Origin: Zizania palustris
Lineage: Eukaryota > Streptophyta > Magnoliopsida > Poales > Poaceae
Direction of reading: 5' to 3'
DNA: 64,000 nt
Assembly (NCBI GenBank): GCA_019279435.1
Contig: JAAALK010000289.1
Location: 50,533,164-50,597,163 of the forward strand
A program made the translations under genes and the position numbers. This document shows, piece after piece, positions 1-9,868 of the stretch. The notes beneath the pieces are model-generated. The model saw only the letters and a list, made by a program, of their open reading frames with translations. It did no database searches and was not told the DNA's origin. Position 1 is the stretch's first letter. Each line of letters opens with the position of its first letter.

Positions 1-23
1 CTCTAGTCCCCGATCCTGCACAA

Positions 24-2780
24 TCAGTGGCTGTAAGTGGGAGCAAATGGTCCGGCACCAGGTTTAGCAAAAGAGCTAAACCAGTGTCGAGCCATCTGCT
101 CAAAAGACGGAAAGAAGAAATCATCATGAGAATTTGGACCAAAACCCGGCTCAAAGCGCGGTCCTCGGTTCTGCCTAAACTTGCGGCCACGAGGTCCAGG
201 ACCATAGCCAACATGGCCTGGAACTCTACCGGAATGGACACCACCAACTGGAGCACGGGCAAGAAAGTTGTCTCCTCTACCACCACCTACACGACGTGGC
301 CTGGCCTCCAGCCTCTCCCCGCGTCGAGGAACACGCAGTCTACCACTCTGCTGGTAGAACTGCTCTTGACCAACATGAGCTCTCTCTGCTCTCTCAACCC
401 GCTTCCTCCTGAAGCAAAACTCCGCAAGATGCCCGTCTCTCTGATAATACTCACAATGGTAGGTGGGCTTCTTGGGATGTGGTTGAGGCTTGGGGTTCTT
501 GGGCTTAGTGGTGTTAGGTGTTGTCTTCTTGGGCTGAGAGGGTCCAGGAAGAGAGTCTAGAGGAGTGTGGAGAAGTTTGGGCTTTGGAACCCAAATGGGT
601 TTCTTGGGTGGAGCTCTGGGTGGTTCATGGATCACTCCATCCTTAGGCTGACAAGCCTGGGAAGACTCAGTCGAATGGGTCTTGGGATATCTCTGCTTAG
701 GAGTCATTTTACTCCACTCCACTGCCCGACTAATAGCACTCTCAAGGTCAGCCTTGGTGTAGGTGTAACCTACCCCAAACCCATCCTGCCTCTTGAACTG
801 CTGGATCATCATGCCGAGCTGTGACTCTCTGGCACTGATCCAACTCAGGATAGAACGAAGGTAAAAGTTCTCATTCTGAGAATCAGCTAGCTCCTCTCTC
901 AAGGAAGCTAGAACCTCCACCTGAGACAAGCAGGTCTCACACTCACTCTCTACTTAGACAGACTTTTCAGCTTTCAGCTTGATTAATTCCATTCTAAGAG
1001 ACAGACAGTTCTCACAGACAGTGGGTGGAACTGACAGTGTCTCAAGCTCTAGCCTAGTCTGCACAAGCTCAGCTCTCAACCTCTCCAAAACACCCAAATG
1101 CTCATCGCCCTTGGATTTCAGCTCAGCTAAGGTAGCTAGATGAGATGGGCAATCAACACAGGGTGCGACGACAGTGGCTTGAGCATCTTTCAACTCCAGC
1201 TGAGCGCTTTCAAGCTCAGTGGCCAAAGCGTCCCTCTCATCAACCCTTTCTGTGTACTTGGACTTTAGAGTCGACAAGTCACACAGAAGCACCTCACCCT
1301 TAGGGCACTCACAGCTATCACCCAAGCAAGGGGAAGAAGATAGACTCTCAATTCTACCATTGGCTATGGCAAGCTCACTCTCTAACTCATCTATCCTCTT
1401 CTTGGCCCCACTAAGTAGTTTTTCCCGATATTTCAACTCCTGACGATTGCTTTCAAGTAAATCAATGATTTCGCGTTCATAGGATGATACCTTTGCGTTG
1501 TCGTCATCGGAGTCGTCGGAGGAGCTCTTCTCTTCCTTATCCCCAAGAGCCATTGAGCAGAAGCTCTTGCGGGATCTTCGGCGCTAGTGTGAGTGGCTTT
1601 TCGGTCTGTCCCCGAAAACCATGAAGCAGAGGCCCGCCGGATCATCCTTGTCCTTCCCCTTCTTGATGACGATCTCCTCATCGCTTGAGCTCGATGAAGA
1701 GGAAGAAGACGTGGACTGCTTGGAGTAGCTCTTCTCCATCTCGGCGAAGAAGGCCTTGTCGCGCTTCTTGTTCTCTCGCCGGTAGTCCTTCAGGGCCTTC
1801 TTGAAGAATCTGGTCTTCGGCTTGCCCTTGCTGAAGGAGGAGCTCTTGTGCTTGTCGGAGTCATGGAAGCCACCACCGGTGCCCTTCTTGTCTCCATTGC
1901 GCTTGGGGCAGTCGGTGATGAAGTGTCCTGGATCACCACACTCAAAGCACCCGGATTTTGTGCCGTGTCTTTTGAACATCCTTTTGTCATAGACACGACG
2001 CACCCGGTTGTTAAACAGACACAAATCATCATCTCCCAAAGACTCAAACTGGTCCTCAGTGATAGACATCAAAGAGAACCCAGCATAGTTCACAGAAGAG
2101 GGATCAACAGAAGGTGTAGCAAGGGCCAGGGACTTTGATCCAGAACCAATGAGATTTGATCTCAACTGGATATCTACCTCAGTGGCCTTCAGCTTGCTAA
2201 ACAACTCAGAAATGGTCAAGGTATCATAAGAAGTACTCTCAATGATAGAAGATACCTTGATCTCCCAGATCTTTGGGTCCAAGGTATGGAGAACCTTGAG
2301 CGCCTGCTCATGATCTGAGACTAACTGAGCACCCTCAGCCTTGTTGTCCTGAAGCTTGTTTATGATCGACTGAAAACGACCAAACAAAGCCTCAACAGAT
2401 TCACCCGACTTCTATGTGAAATTCTCATATTCACGCCGGTAGGTCTGATAGAGCCGAGCCTTGACATGTACTGTTCCCTCATGGTGTGCCTTGAGGGTAG
2501 CCCAGATCTCTCTCGCAGTGGAGAGATGGCTCACACGCTCAAACTCAGTGGGACCTAAACCAGAGAAAAGAATGTTCACAGCCTTACTGTTGCTCAGATG
2601 CTGAGAAATGATACCAGCAGTACCATGCTCAGCGACTGGCAATATGACAAATGTGGTGTGAATGCAAATGTCCCAAATGTCTGAACCCTGGCTCATGAGA
2701 TAGGCTCTCATGCGAGTCTTCCAATAGTTATAGCCATAGGCTTCCAAGGACGAGACCTTGCCAGGAGACGTCATGGTCAC
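24..2780 (-). pseudogene. copia gag polyprotein, stop-interrupted
   Basis: One minus-strand frame stays open from 2780 to 24 apart from stops at 2412-2414 (TAG), 1584-1586 (TAG), 954-956 (TAA) and 24-26 (TGA). Order: a gag (UBN2-like) core starting MTMTSPGKVSSLEAYGYNYW, a zinc knuckle CFECGDPGHFITDC, a lysine/serine-rich stretch, a coiled coil of about 200 residues carrying CxxC pairs (CVDC, CENC, CETC), a proline/lysine-rich segment, and a second knuckle-like motif (CEYYQRDGHLAEFC, with one Cys replaced by Tyr). Gag would package element RNA in cytoplasmic particles. The frame never shifts, so the damage is only point mutation. TAG at two junctions could be a degraded CAG codon; read-through is less likely. 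Confidence 0.85.
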
Positions 2781-2825
2781 TACTGGGGTTTAGAACCGGT
2801 TAAGGTATGGAAAAACCCTAACCTT

Positions 2826-2837
2826 GCTCTGATACCA
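2826..2837 (-). other. primer binding site (tRNA-Met type)
   Basis: Read on the minus strand this is TGGTATCAGAGC, complementary to the 3' end of plant initiator tRNA-Met, two bases downstream of the LTR end. Confidence 0.9.
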
Positions 2838-2839
2838 CT

Positions 2840-4730
2840 TGTAGGACCGAAAGTAGCGACCAGAGGGGGGTGAATGGGCGCCTAAAAATTCTTTCGAATC
2901 AATGGCCTGCTCCCAATACCCAACGCACCTCTAAAGACTAAACAGCACAGAAGGAACAGATCACCTAAGTCTAAAGGTATCTAGCCTAGAAGCAACTGGT
3001 GATAACAAGAGAAATGCCAATGCAGTGCTAATAGACAGATAAACAGTATACAAAAGACAAGGCAAGATAAACTTCTCAGTATAAATGCACAAGGAGTGAA
3101 ATGAGAAGTTACTGTTCGAAATCTGTCTCCTGTTCGAAACTTGGCGAAGCCTGCTTCGCTGGTCGAAGCCTGCTTCGCAGTGTCGAAGCCTGCTTCACTG
3201 GTTGAAATCTGGTTTGGAGGTATGGTCTAACCTAGTTCGAGGTGGGAAAAGACCGGAGATGCTTCGAAGCTAAGTACGGAAGTATCGAAGCTAGCTTCGA
3301 ACCGAGTGCTTCGAAGCCTATCCTTCGAACAGAATACTTCGAACGCAACGCACCGACAAACAACCTTCGAAAAGAGAAGTGAAGGCTGACACGCGACAGA
3401 GAAACCAAAACGAAGCCTACACTCAACCTTCGAACAAAACACATCAAGACCTCCGAAACAGACAGCTGCGAAGTCTATCAGTGAGAGTAGCTTCGAAGCT
3501 AACTTCGAAGCCTGACGAAGTATTAACTTCGAACAGCTCGAGACTGAGAACACCTTCGCAAAGACTATCGAAGTATGTGAAGCTGACAGGGTGCAAAGCG
3601 TACTGCGAAGCAAGAAACACTGCACAAACTTGAAGTCGAAGTTCAAGCGAAGCCTTCGAAGATTTCAGATCGAAGCCTGCCTCACGGAGCTGAGGGGCTT
3701 CGAACAGAGAAGGGGCTTCGCCAGAGAACAGCCAGAAAAGGGACTTTAGTCCTATCAACTCGATCAAAAAGTTGTGCAGTAAAAACAAAAGCTGGTACTA
3801 GTGTACTATTGCTACATTGTAGTAGTACTACTTGCAACAGCAAGAACTAGTACTACTTGTGTGAAGAACAGAATGAAGCAACCGAAGCTTCTGCCAGGAA
3901 TAAAACAATCGTGCGCACAAGGAAGATTGCAGAGCTATAAATGAACTGACGTACACACAATCAGCAGGAATAAACTCATCAAAACCAGAGCAAAAACGTG
4001 ATGAACTTGCACAACGAGCAACACAAAAACTCTGGCGGCGCACACATGAACAGGAAAGGAGAGAGAAGGTGCAAGAGACAAAATGACCCAAAGGAGTAGT
4101 ATTGATTTCAGCCAAAAGGGTAGGCCAACCCTAGGGATTGGGGCCCTATTTATAGGCTGCCCAATGGCCTAGAATATTTCACCAGCCCCTTAGGGTTTTT
4201 ACAGACGCTAGAATAAAGGAAAAGACTCAACTGCCCTTAGGAATTTTTACAGACATGACTGAATGACTGTGGGCCTAGAGATACAGATGACTTATCCGGA
4301 AGCTAAGTTTTCATAGCGACTACGACTTCTCTTCTGGACAGTCGGATACAAGATCAACGGTTGTCAGTTTTGTGCCGAAACTGACAAAGCCTCCACCGAC
4401 TTTGCACCAGGTACCCAGATTGGGCCGGCCCGATTCCGCAGCTCTCTCAGTCCAGCAATCACTCACCGCCCGTGTACCTGAGTCAATCCTAGTCAACAAC
4501 CCAGTGGGTCTTCTACTGCTTCTAGCCCATGTACCCGGATTGGGGCAGCCCGACTTCGCAGCTCTCTTAGCCCGATAGTCGCTCGCTGCCCGTGTACCTG
4601 AGTCACACGCGGCCCATGAAGCAGCAGATCTCCTTTCTTTTGTCCTCTTTGACTATCGTTGACAATGACTCATCACATCTGGAGCCATGAGGCCCACGCT
4701 ATTCAGCATGGATCCTCAGAAGGAACTACA
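2840..4730 (-). repeat. 5' LTR of copia element 1
   Basis: The LTR begins on the minus strand with TGTAGTTCC at 4730 and ends GGTCCTACA at 2840. Two bases separate it from a primer binding site. The R/U5 half (about 3110-3760) is packed with TTCGAA and CGAAGCC repeats; the U3 half (4160-4730) is less repetitive and contains two diverged copies of a block with 'cttcgcagctctct' and 'cccgtgtacctgag' (about 4390-4480 and 4530-4600). No gene is seen in it. Confidence 0.88.
4147..4155 (-). promoter_or_regulatory. TATA box of copia LTR 1
   Basis: The minus strand reads CTATAAATAGGGCCCC inside the LTR, the usual position for the U3 promoter that starts element RNA. No other regulatory site was assigned. 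Confidence 0.6.
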
Positions 4731-7700
4731 GTGTCCATGTGGAGAAGTTCTCCGGGTTGTTCAGTCATCACAGTGGTGACTGGCGAATGTGAAGCGGTGA
4801 TCATTTTTCCATGTCGACAAGGAGCACAAACTAAATTCTTCTCAAACTTGAGCTTGGGCAATCCTCGTATCAGACCTAGGGCACTCAGACGATCGAGCAA
4901 CTCAAAGCTCATATGCCCTAATCTCCTATGCCACATCCAAAGCTCAGAAGTAGAATGTGCAACAAGACAATGAGAAGAACCAGGTGATTCTGAAAAATCT
5001 TCTCCAAAAACTCTCCCCACTTTAAAGATCTTACACACCACAATGCCATCAGAATTGAGTACTTGTGAAGTATCACGATGAAATCGCACTTCAAAGCCCT
5101 CATCAAGCAACTGAGATACAGACAGCAAATTGTATCCCAGGTTTTCAACCAAAGCAACATCTTTGAGAGTGAAGTTCGAGTTAATTCTTACCACACCTTT
5201 ACCTTTCACTCTACTCCTTCGATTGTTTTCGAAGGTGATATGTTCCCTTTGCTTGGTTGTGGTGAGGCTGGAGAACCATGCTGCATCTCCAGTCATATGG
5301 CGCGAACAACCGGAGTCCATGATCCACGTGCCCTCCAAGCCTCGATCTGTCGCCTACACATGATAAGAATATCTCGATCGCTCAGTGCTGGGGTGAGTGA
5401 AAAAATGACGAGGCATCCAGCACTGAGTGACACGAGTAGTAGGCGCAGTAAAAGTAGACTGTCTACGCACAAGATAATCAAAATGATGCAAAGTGTGAGG
5501 TCTACCTACATGCTATGAACGAACAACATGACGAGGTCTCCTACTCTGACGAGGTATAAAGCTACTCGCCCGGGGTCTACCACCATATGGAACATGGTGA
5601 ACACCTCGAGGAGCAAAACCTCTCCGAGAAGCACGAGGAGCCTCAAAAGCAGGACGATAATAAAACTCAGACTCATGCATACCTAAAGATGGGTAGTGCA
5701 TGTCCTGGTAACTCATCGCCTGAGAGCGTCGCTCATCCTTGATGCGACGAAAACAGAAACCAACCAAATGACCTGCCCGCTGACAGTAAGAACAATGGAA
5801 GACTCTCCTAGGGGCACTCTCATGGGTCTTAGGAGCAACTCTCACAGGCTCCTTGGGCTTCTGCTGAGTGGTTCTCTTTGGAGGGATTTTCTTGGCAGGA
5901 GGAGTGGTTTTCTTTTGAGCTCGGGTAGGTTTCTTGGCTGATGGAGTGTCTAACAAAGCTCTCTCTTTCTCTAGGGTAGTAGGTGAGGAAAAAATAGTTT
6001 TGTTCTGACTATCTGAAGGAGTCCTTTCAAAACCCAAACCTAGAGCTAACCCTGCTCTGTCAGCACACATCTTGGTCTTGGCCAAGAGCAAATCCATCCT
6101 ACCCTTTCCCTCAGTGCATTTGTTAACCACAGAAAGAAGGTATTCATTTTCAGACATGAGGTTCTCAGCTCGCTCTCTAACAGTGCCTAGCTGGTCCTTA
6201 AGGGTAATGCAAGTGTCACAAACAGGTTGCACATCCTTAGAACTACCGGTCCTCTCCAATCTAGCCTCTAAATCATGAACATGTTTATCACGTAAATTAA
6301 TGCTCTCGCGTAATAAAGAACAGTTCATGCATTCAATTATATCATGAGGTCTAGAATCATCCACCAAAAGCTGCTTCTGTGCAGTCTCAAGCTCAGAAAG
6401 AGTTTGAGCATGTACAGAACGCAACTGAGCAAGCTCACCCATGACAATAGTACAAGATTCACATTCAGCATCATTAACTTTAGACTTAAGCATGGCATAC
6501 TCAGTAGAAACAGATTCTAGCCTAAGTCTAAGGTCTTTTCTTTCTCTAACGGCTTGCACAAGTAATCTATCCTGACCAAGAACTACTTCATTCAGCTCAT
6601 CTAGTTTAATTAAAAGTTGGTCATAGGATAGTGGTACCTCAGATGAGTCAAGCTAATCACCGCTACGATCGCTGTCGGCCATGAAGCAAAGGCCGGTGAA
6701 ATCTTGTCCCTTCTTGTCCTTCTTGTCCTCCTTCCTTGGGGACTCCTCCTCCTCAGAGCTCGACTCCTCAGTTGAGGAAGTGTCGATGTCGCTGAGTGCA
6801 GCAACAAATGCTCTGGAAGCAGCTTTGGCTACTTTCTTAGCCACTTTGCCACGCTTGCCCTTCACAAAAGGCTTCCTCTCCTTTTTGTGGTATTTAGGGT
6901 GCTCACTCTCATCTCTCTTTTTGAGCTTAGGGCAGTTGGCCTTGATATGAGAACTGTCGCCACATTCAAAGCAACCAATAAAACCACTTCTCCTCTGATC
7001 CCGTCTCTCATGATGAAAACGGGTGAACCTTCTGGCAATGAGAGCAAGCTCATCATCATCCAGAGTGTCCACCTGCTCCTTTGTGACGGAGACCAGGGAG
7101 GACAAAGCAAAACCATCTGCAAGAACACAAGTACCAGATGTGCTTGGTTCTGCAGCGGTGCCATGGCCAGTGCTAGAACCAATGCCAATGGCTGTGGCAA
7201 AGAGTTTCTGTGCACTGCAAGAGATGTCTTGGCAATCTCTGTGGACTTCAGCTTGCTGAAGAGCTCATCACAGGTCAATGTGTCATAACCTGCAGATTCC
7301 TCAATGCTGGATATCTTCACTTCCCATATGCTACGATCAAGAGCATAGAGAAGCTTGATAGCCCTATCATGATCATTGTAAGCAAGCGTCCCATTGGATC
7401 GCAAGTTACTCACTATTGCATCAAAGCGAGAAAACATGGCATCTATAGATTCACCAGGTGCTTGCACAAACAGCTGATACTATCGATTGTATGTGCTTTG
7501 GCGCCTGGCCTTAATCTGTGTAGAGCCCTCATGAAAAATAGTGAGTGTTGTCCAAATTTCCCTAGCAGTCCTAAGGTGCTGCACCCTATCAAACTCACTC
7601 CGGCTCAAACCAATGAACAGTATATTTCTAGCCTTGGAGTTGGCATTATACTGATCTTTTTCCGTTTGAGAGGTGCGAGTCTCAGGGATGGAGTATTGTG

Positions 7701-7815
7701 AGTCCACAATCTCCCAAATTGCATTTCCTTGGCTTAACAAGTAAGCCTCCATGCGCACCTTCCAGTATGCAAAATCAGTCCCAACGAATAGAGGAATTTT
7801 ACTGGTTATGTCCAT
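4731..7815 (-). pseudogene. copia gag-protease-integrase start, interrupted
   Basis: From 7815: a gag core (start MDITSKIPLFVGTDFAYWKV), an amber stop at 7480, a frameshift near 7200, a zinc knuckle CFECGDSSHIKANC, a coiled coil with three CxxC pairs (CESC, CMNC, CDTC; 44 and 37 residues apart), a Lys/Pro-rich linker, a second knuckle CSYCQRAGHLVGFC, the protease site WIMDSGCSRHMTG, and the pre-integrase zinc motif with RRLGHMSFELL and CAPCRHGKM. Below 7105 a single frame holds to 4731, broken only by TAG at 6653, 5513 and 5354. Protease (active-site DSG) and integrase zinc residues are intact. The end at 4731 is the insertion point of element 1. Confidence 0.87.
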
Positions 7816-7865
7816 GTCGCCAACAGATCACAAAACCGGTTAAGGTCAACTGGTGATCTTAACCC

Positions 7866-7877
7866 GCTCTGATACCA
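7866..7877 (-). other. primer binding site (tRNA-Met type)
   Basis: The minus strand reads TGGTATCAGAGC two bases from the LTR end at 7880, identical to the site in element 1. Confidence 0.88.
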
Positions 7878-7879
7878 AT

Positions 7880-9868
7880 TGTTGGACCGGAAACGGCGAC
7901 CAGAGGGGGGTGAATGGGAGCTTTTAAAATATCAGGCTAAAAATAGCCTTCTGTTTTAACTCAGTCTACTGCGGAACAGGCTTCGAACACAACCTTCGAA
8001 GTTCTGGTTCGGAGGTATTTGACGGCTCTGAACACAGGCTTCGCAAGGAGCTAAAGTTCGAAGCCAAGAAGACTTCGCTCCACTCAAACCCGAAAAACCA
8101 ACTCTGCTAAGTCAGTGCAGGCTCCGCACACAGGGTGTTTCGAGTAGGCTTCGCACATCACCCTTCTCACGAGTGGACTACCCTCCGAGGACTTCGACCA
8201 AGTACTTAGCGACAGCAACTGGTGCTGGGCTTCGTACACCGAAGGTCTAAACGCACACTAACAGACTTCGCTAGGGACTTAGACACGTTAAGAACCACGG
8301 GCTTCGATCAGGGCTTCACTAGTAAGCAGCGAGGACTAGGCTCCTGTTACACAGAGCGAACGCACACTGAAAAGCACACTTCGCACAAGTCACACTTCGC
8401 CTAAACAGGCTTCGGTGCACTACTACAAGCGAGGTATGCAAACAAGCTCAAGCAGAAACACAACACAGAAGTAGGGCTTCGCTGCTTGAACAAGGAACAC
8501 GATAAAATAACTCACTGGATGAATACAAAGAGTGGTGGCTAGTACAGGAGCTCAACAGTAAATGCTCAAAGTGTTAAATGTTACCTACCCAGCCCCCATA
8601 TTTATAGCCACTATTCACCCAAGTTGAATTGACTACTTTACCCCTAGGGTTTACATTGGTTTTGTCTCTACAGAACAGAGGGGTACAAAAGGTACTCAAC
8701 TTTATTCTGGAGGCTTCTCTGTCAGCTTTGCAGAGGGGACAGCGTCAGCTTTTTGCAGAGCAGACATTGTCAGCCTTTACAGTCTTTGACTTTTCTGAAG
8801 CCCCCTTCGCACGCGAGAGGTGCGGTAGCTTCGGTGAGAAGCCTTGAGCCTAACGGCCTTCGCTTCACTGAAGTCAGTCTCCGATACAATGACGGTTTTG
8901 AGCCGAAGCCGTCAAAGCCCTTGGGCCTTCGCACCAACACCCTCGGAGTGGACCACCATGGCTTCGCAGCTACTCCCAGCTTGAACTCCGTCAGTCCGTG
9001 TACCGAAGCCATGCATGGCCGAAGTACCACAAGTCAACCTCACTCCGGAGCTAGCCTCGCTCCGAAGCCTGCTTCACTCCGAAGCCCCACCTTCGGAATA
9101 CCACCCTTCGAAGTCCCTCCTTCGTCCAAGGCCTCCGCATGAAACATTCCATGAGCCCTTCATCGCAGTGTCTCTCCCCGAGCACACTCCTCGACGAGCC
9201 TCACCCGGACCATGCCTTCGATGCACCTTGACTTCTGAGACCTTCGTCGGGTACCTTCGAGTGTCTCCCTTCGGAGCACACCTCAAACACCTTGCCTCTG
9301 CTGAGGACTTGAGCCACCATACTTCGAAGTTACTCCATTCGGAGTACCCTTCGAAGTGCCTCGCCTCCGAGGACTTTGTCTCGGAGTACCTTCACCCGGA
9401 GCCATGCTCCGCACTTACTGCCTTCACCTGGCGCACCTCGACCCGAGGACCGACCTCTACCCCTTCGCAGCCTTCGTGACGGAGCTCCCCGCTCCACTGG
9501 CATCAAGCCTCCCGCTTGACCCAGGTTCACCTGCTACGACCTGTCCGTCGCCTCCAAAGTCCCCTGCGCACCATAGACAAACAGACAAGTGTATCCAGTA
9601 CTCCAGAGACCTCTCCGGGTTAGCAACCTTCGGCACACCCTCCGGTGTACCGCCAAAAGTACCAAGACCTTCGGTACAACCCAGTCATCGTGTACTGTCG
9701 GACCCCTCCGACAGGCACACTCCGCTGCAATAGCTGCAGCAACCAAAGCCCAGCGAACCCTTCGGTGAAACCACCTCCGAACCCCCTTCAGAGGTACCCC
9801 TTCGAATCAAAGGGTAAAAGCCTGTCAATCACTCATCACAGACTCCGAAACCAACCCTTGGTTTCTCA
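7880..9868 (-). repeat. 5' LTR of copia element 2
   Basis: About 2 kb, related to LTR 1: the ends next to the primer binding site share GGACCG and the GACCAGAGGGGGGTGAATGGG block. It is rich in cttcg/cgaag repeats on both sides of the TATA box. The 9000-9800 part is CT/CCG-rich with many short ORFs that I regard as chance. The right boundary (TTTCTCA/ATTTC) is inferred; no TSD could be checked. Confidence 0.72.
8598..8607 (-). promoter_or_regulatory. TATA box of copia LTR 2
   Basis: The minus strand reads CTATAAATATGGGGG within the LTR, at the same relative place as in LTR 1. Confidence 0.55.

Larger units (their letters stand above)
1..4730 (-). mobile_element. Ty1/copia retrotransposon 1 (5' part; runs off left edge)
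   Basis: A long copia element read on the minus strand. Its 5' LTR is 2840-4730, the primer binding site lies at 2826-2837, and the gag region fills 2780 down to the left edge; protease, integrase and RT are not in the window. The LTR has matching ends (TGTAG/CTACA). The right boundary is exact because it cuts the integrase-start coding sequence of a second copia element at 4731, so this element inserted later. The long LTR (about 1.9 kb) and the large gag with a coiled-coil extension and a second zinc knuckle resemble the SIRE/Maximus group; that lineage call is inference. Confidence 0.88.
4731..9868 (-). mobile_element. Ty1/copia retrotransposon 2 (5' part, cut by element 1)
   Basis: A second element of the same type on the minus strand: LTR 7880-9868, primer binding site 7866-7877, gag from 7815, protease and pre-integrase to 4731, where element 1 interrupts it just after the integrase motif LLHMDT. 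Its remainder should lie beyond the left edge, on the far side of element 1. The left LTR end is exact (TGTTGGACC). The right end is inferred at about 9868 from where similarity to the neighbouring chromovirus LTR starts. Confidence 0.82.

Noticed and set aside
3110..3760. Heat-shock elements in the copia LTR
   Set aside because: The words are TTCGAA with no gap; heat-shock elements need GAA and TTC units spaced by two bases.
9015..9746. Pro/Ser-rich ORFs on the plus strand
   Set aside because: They fall in the U3 of copia LTR 2 and are mutual shadows with no domain.
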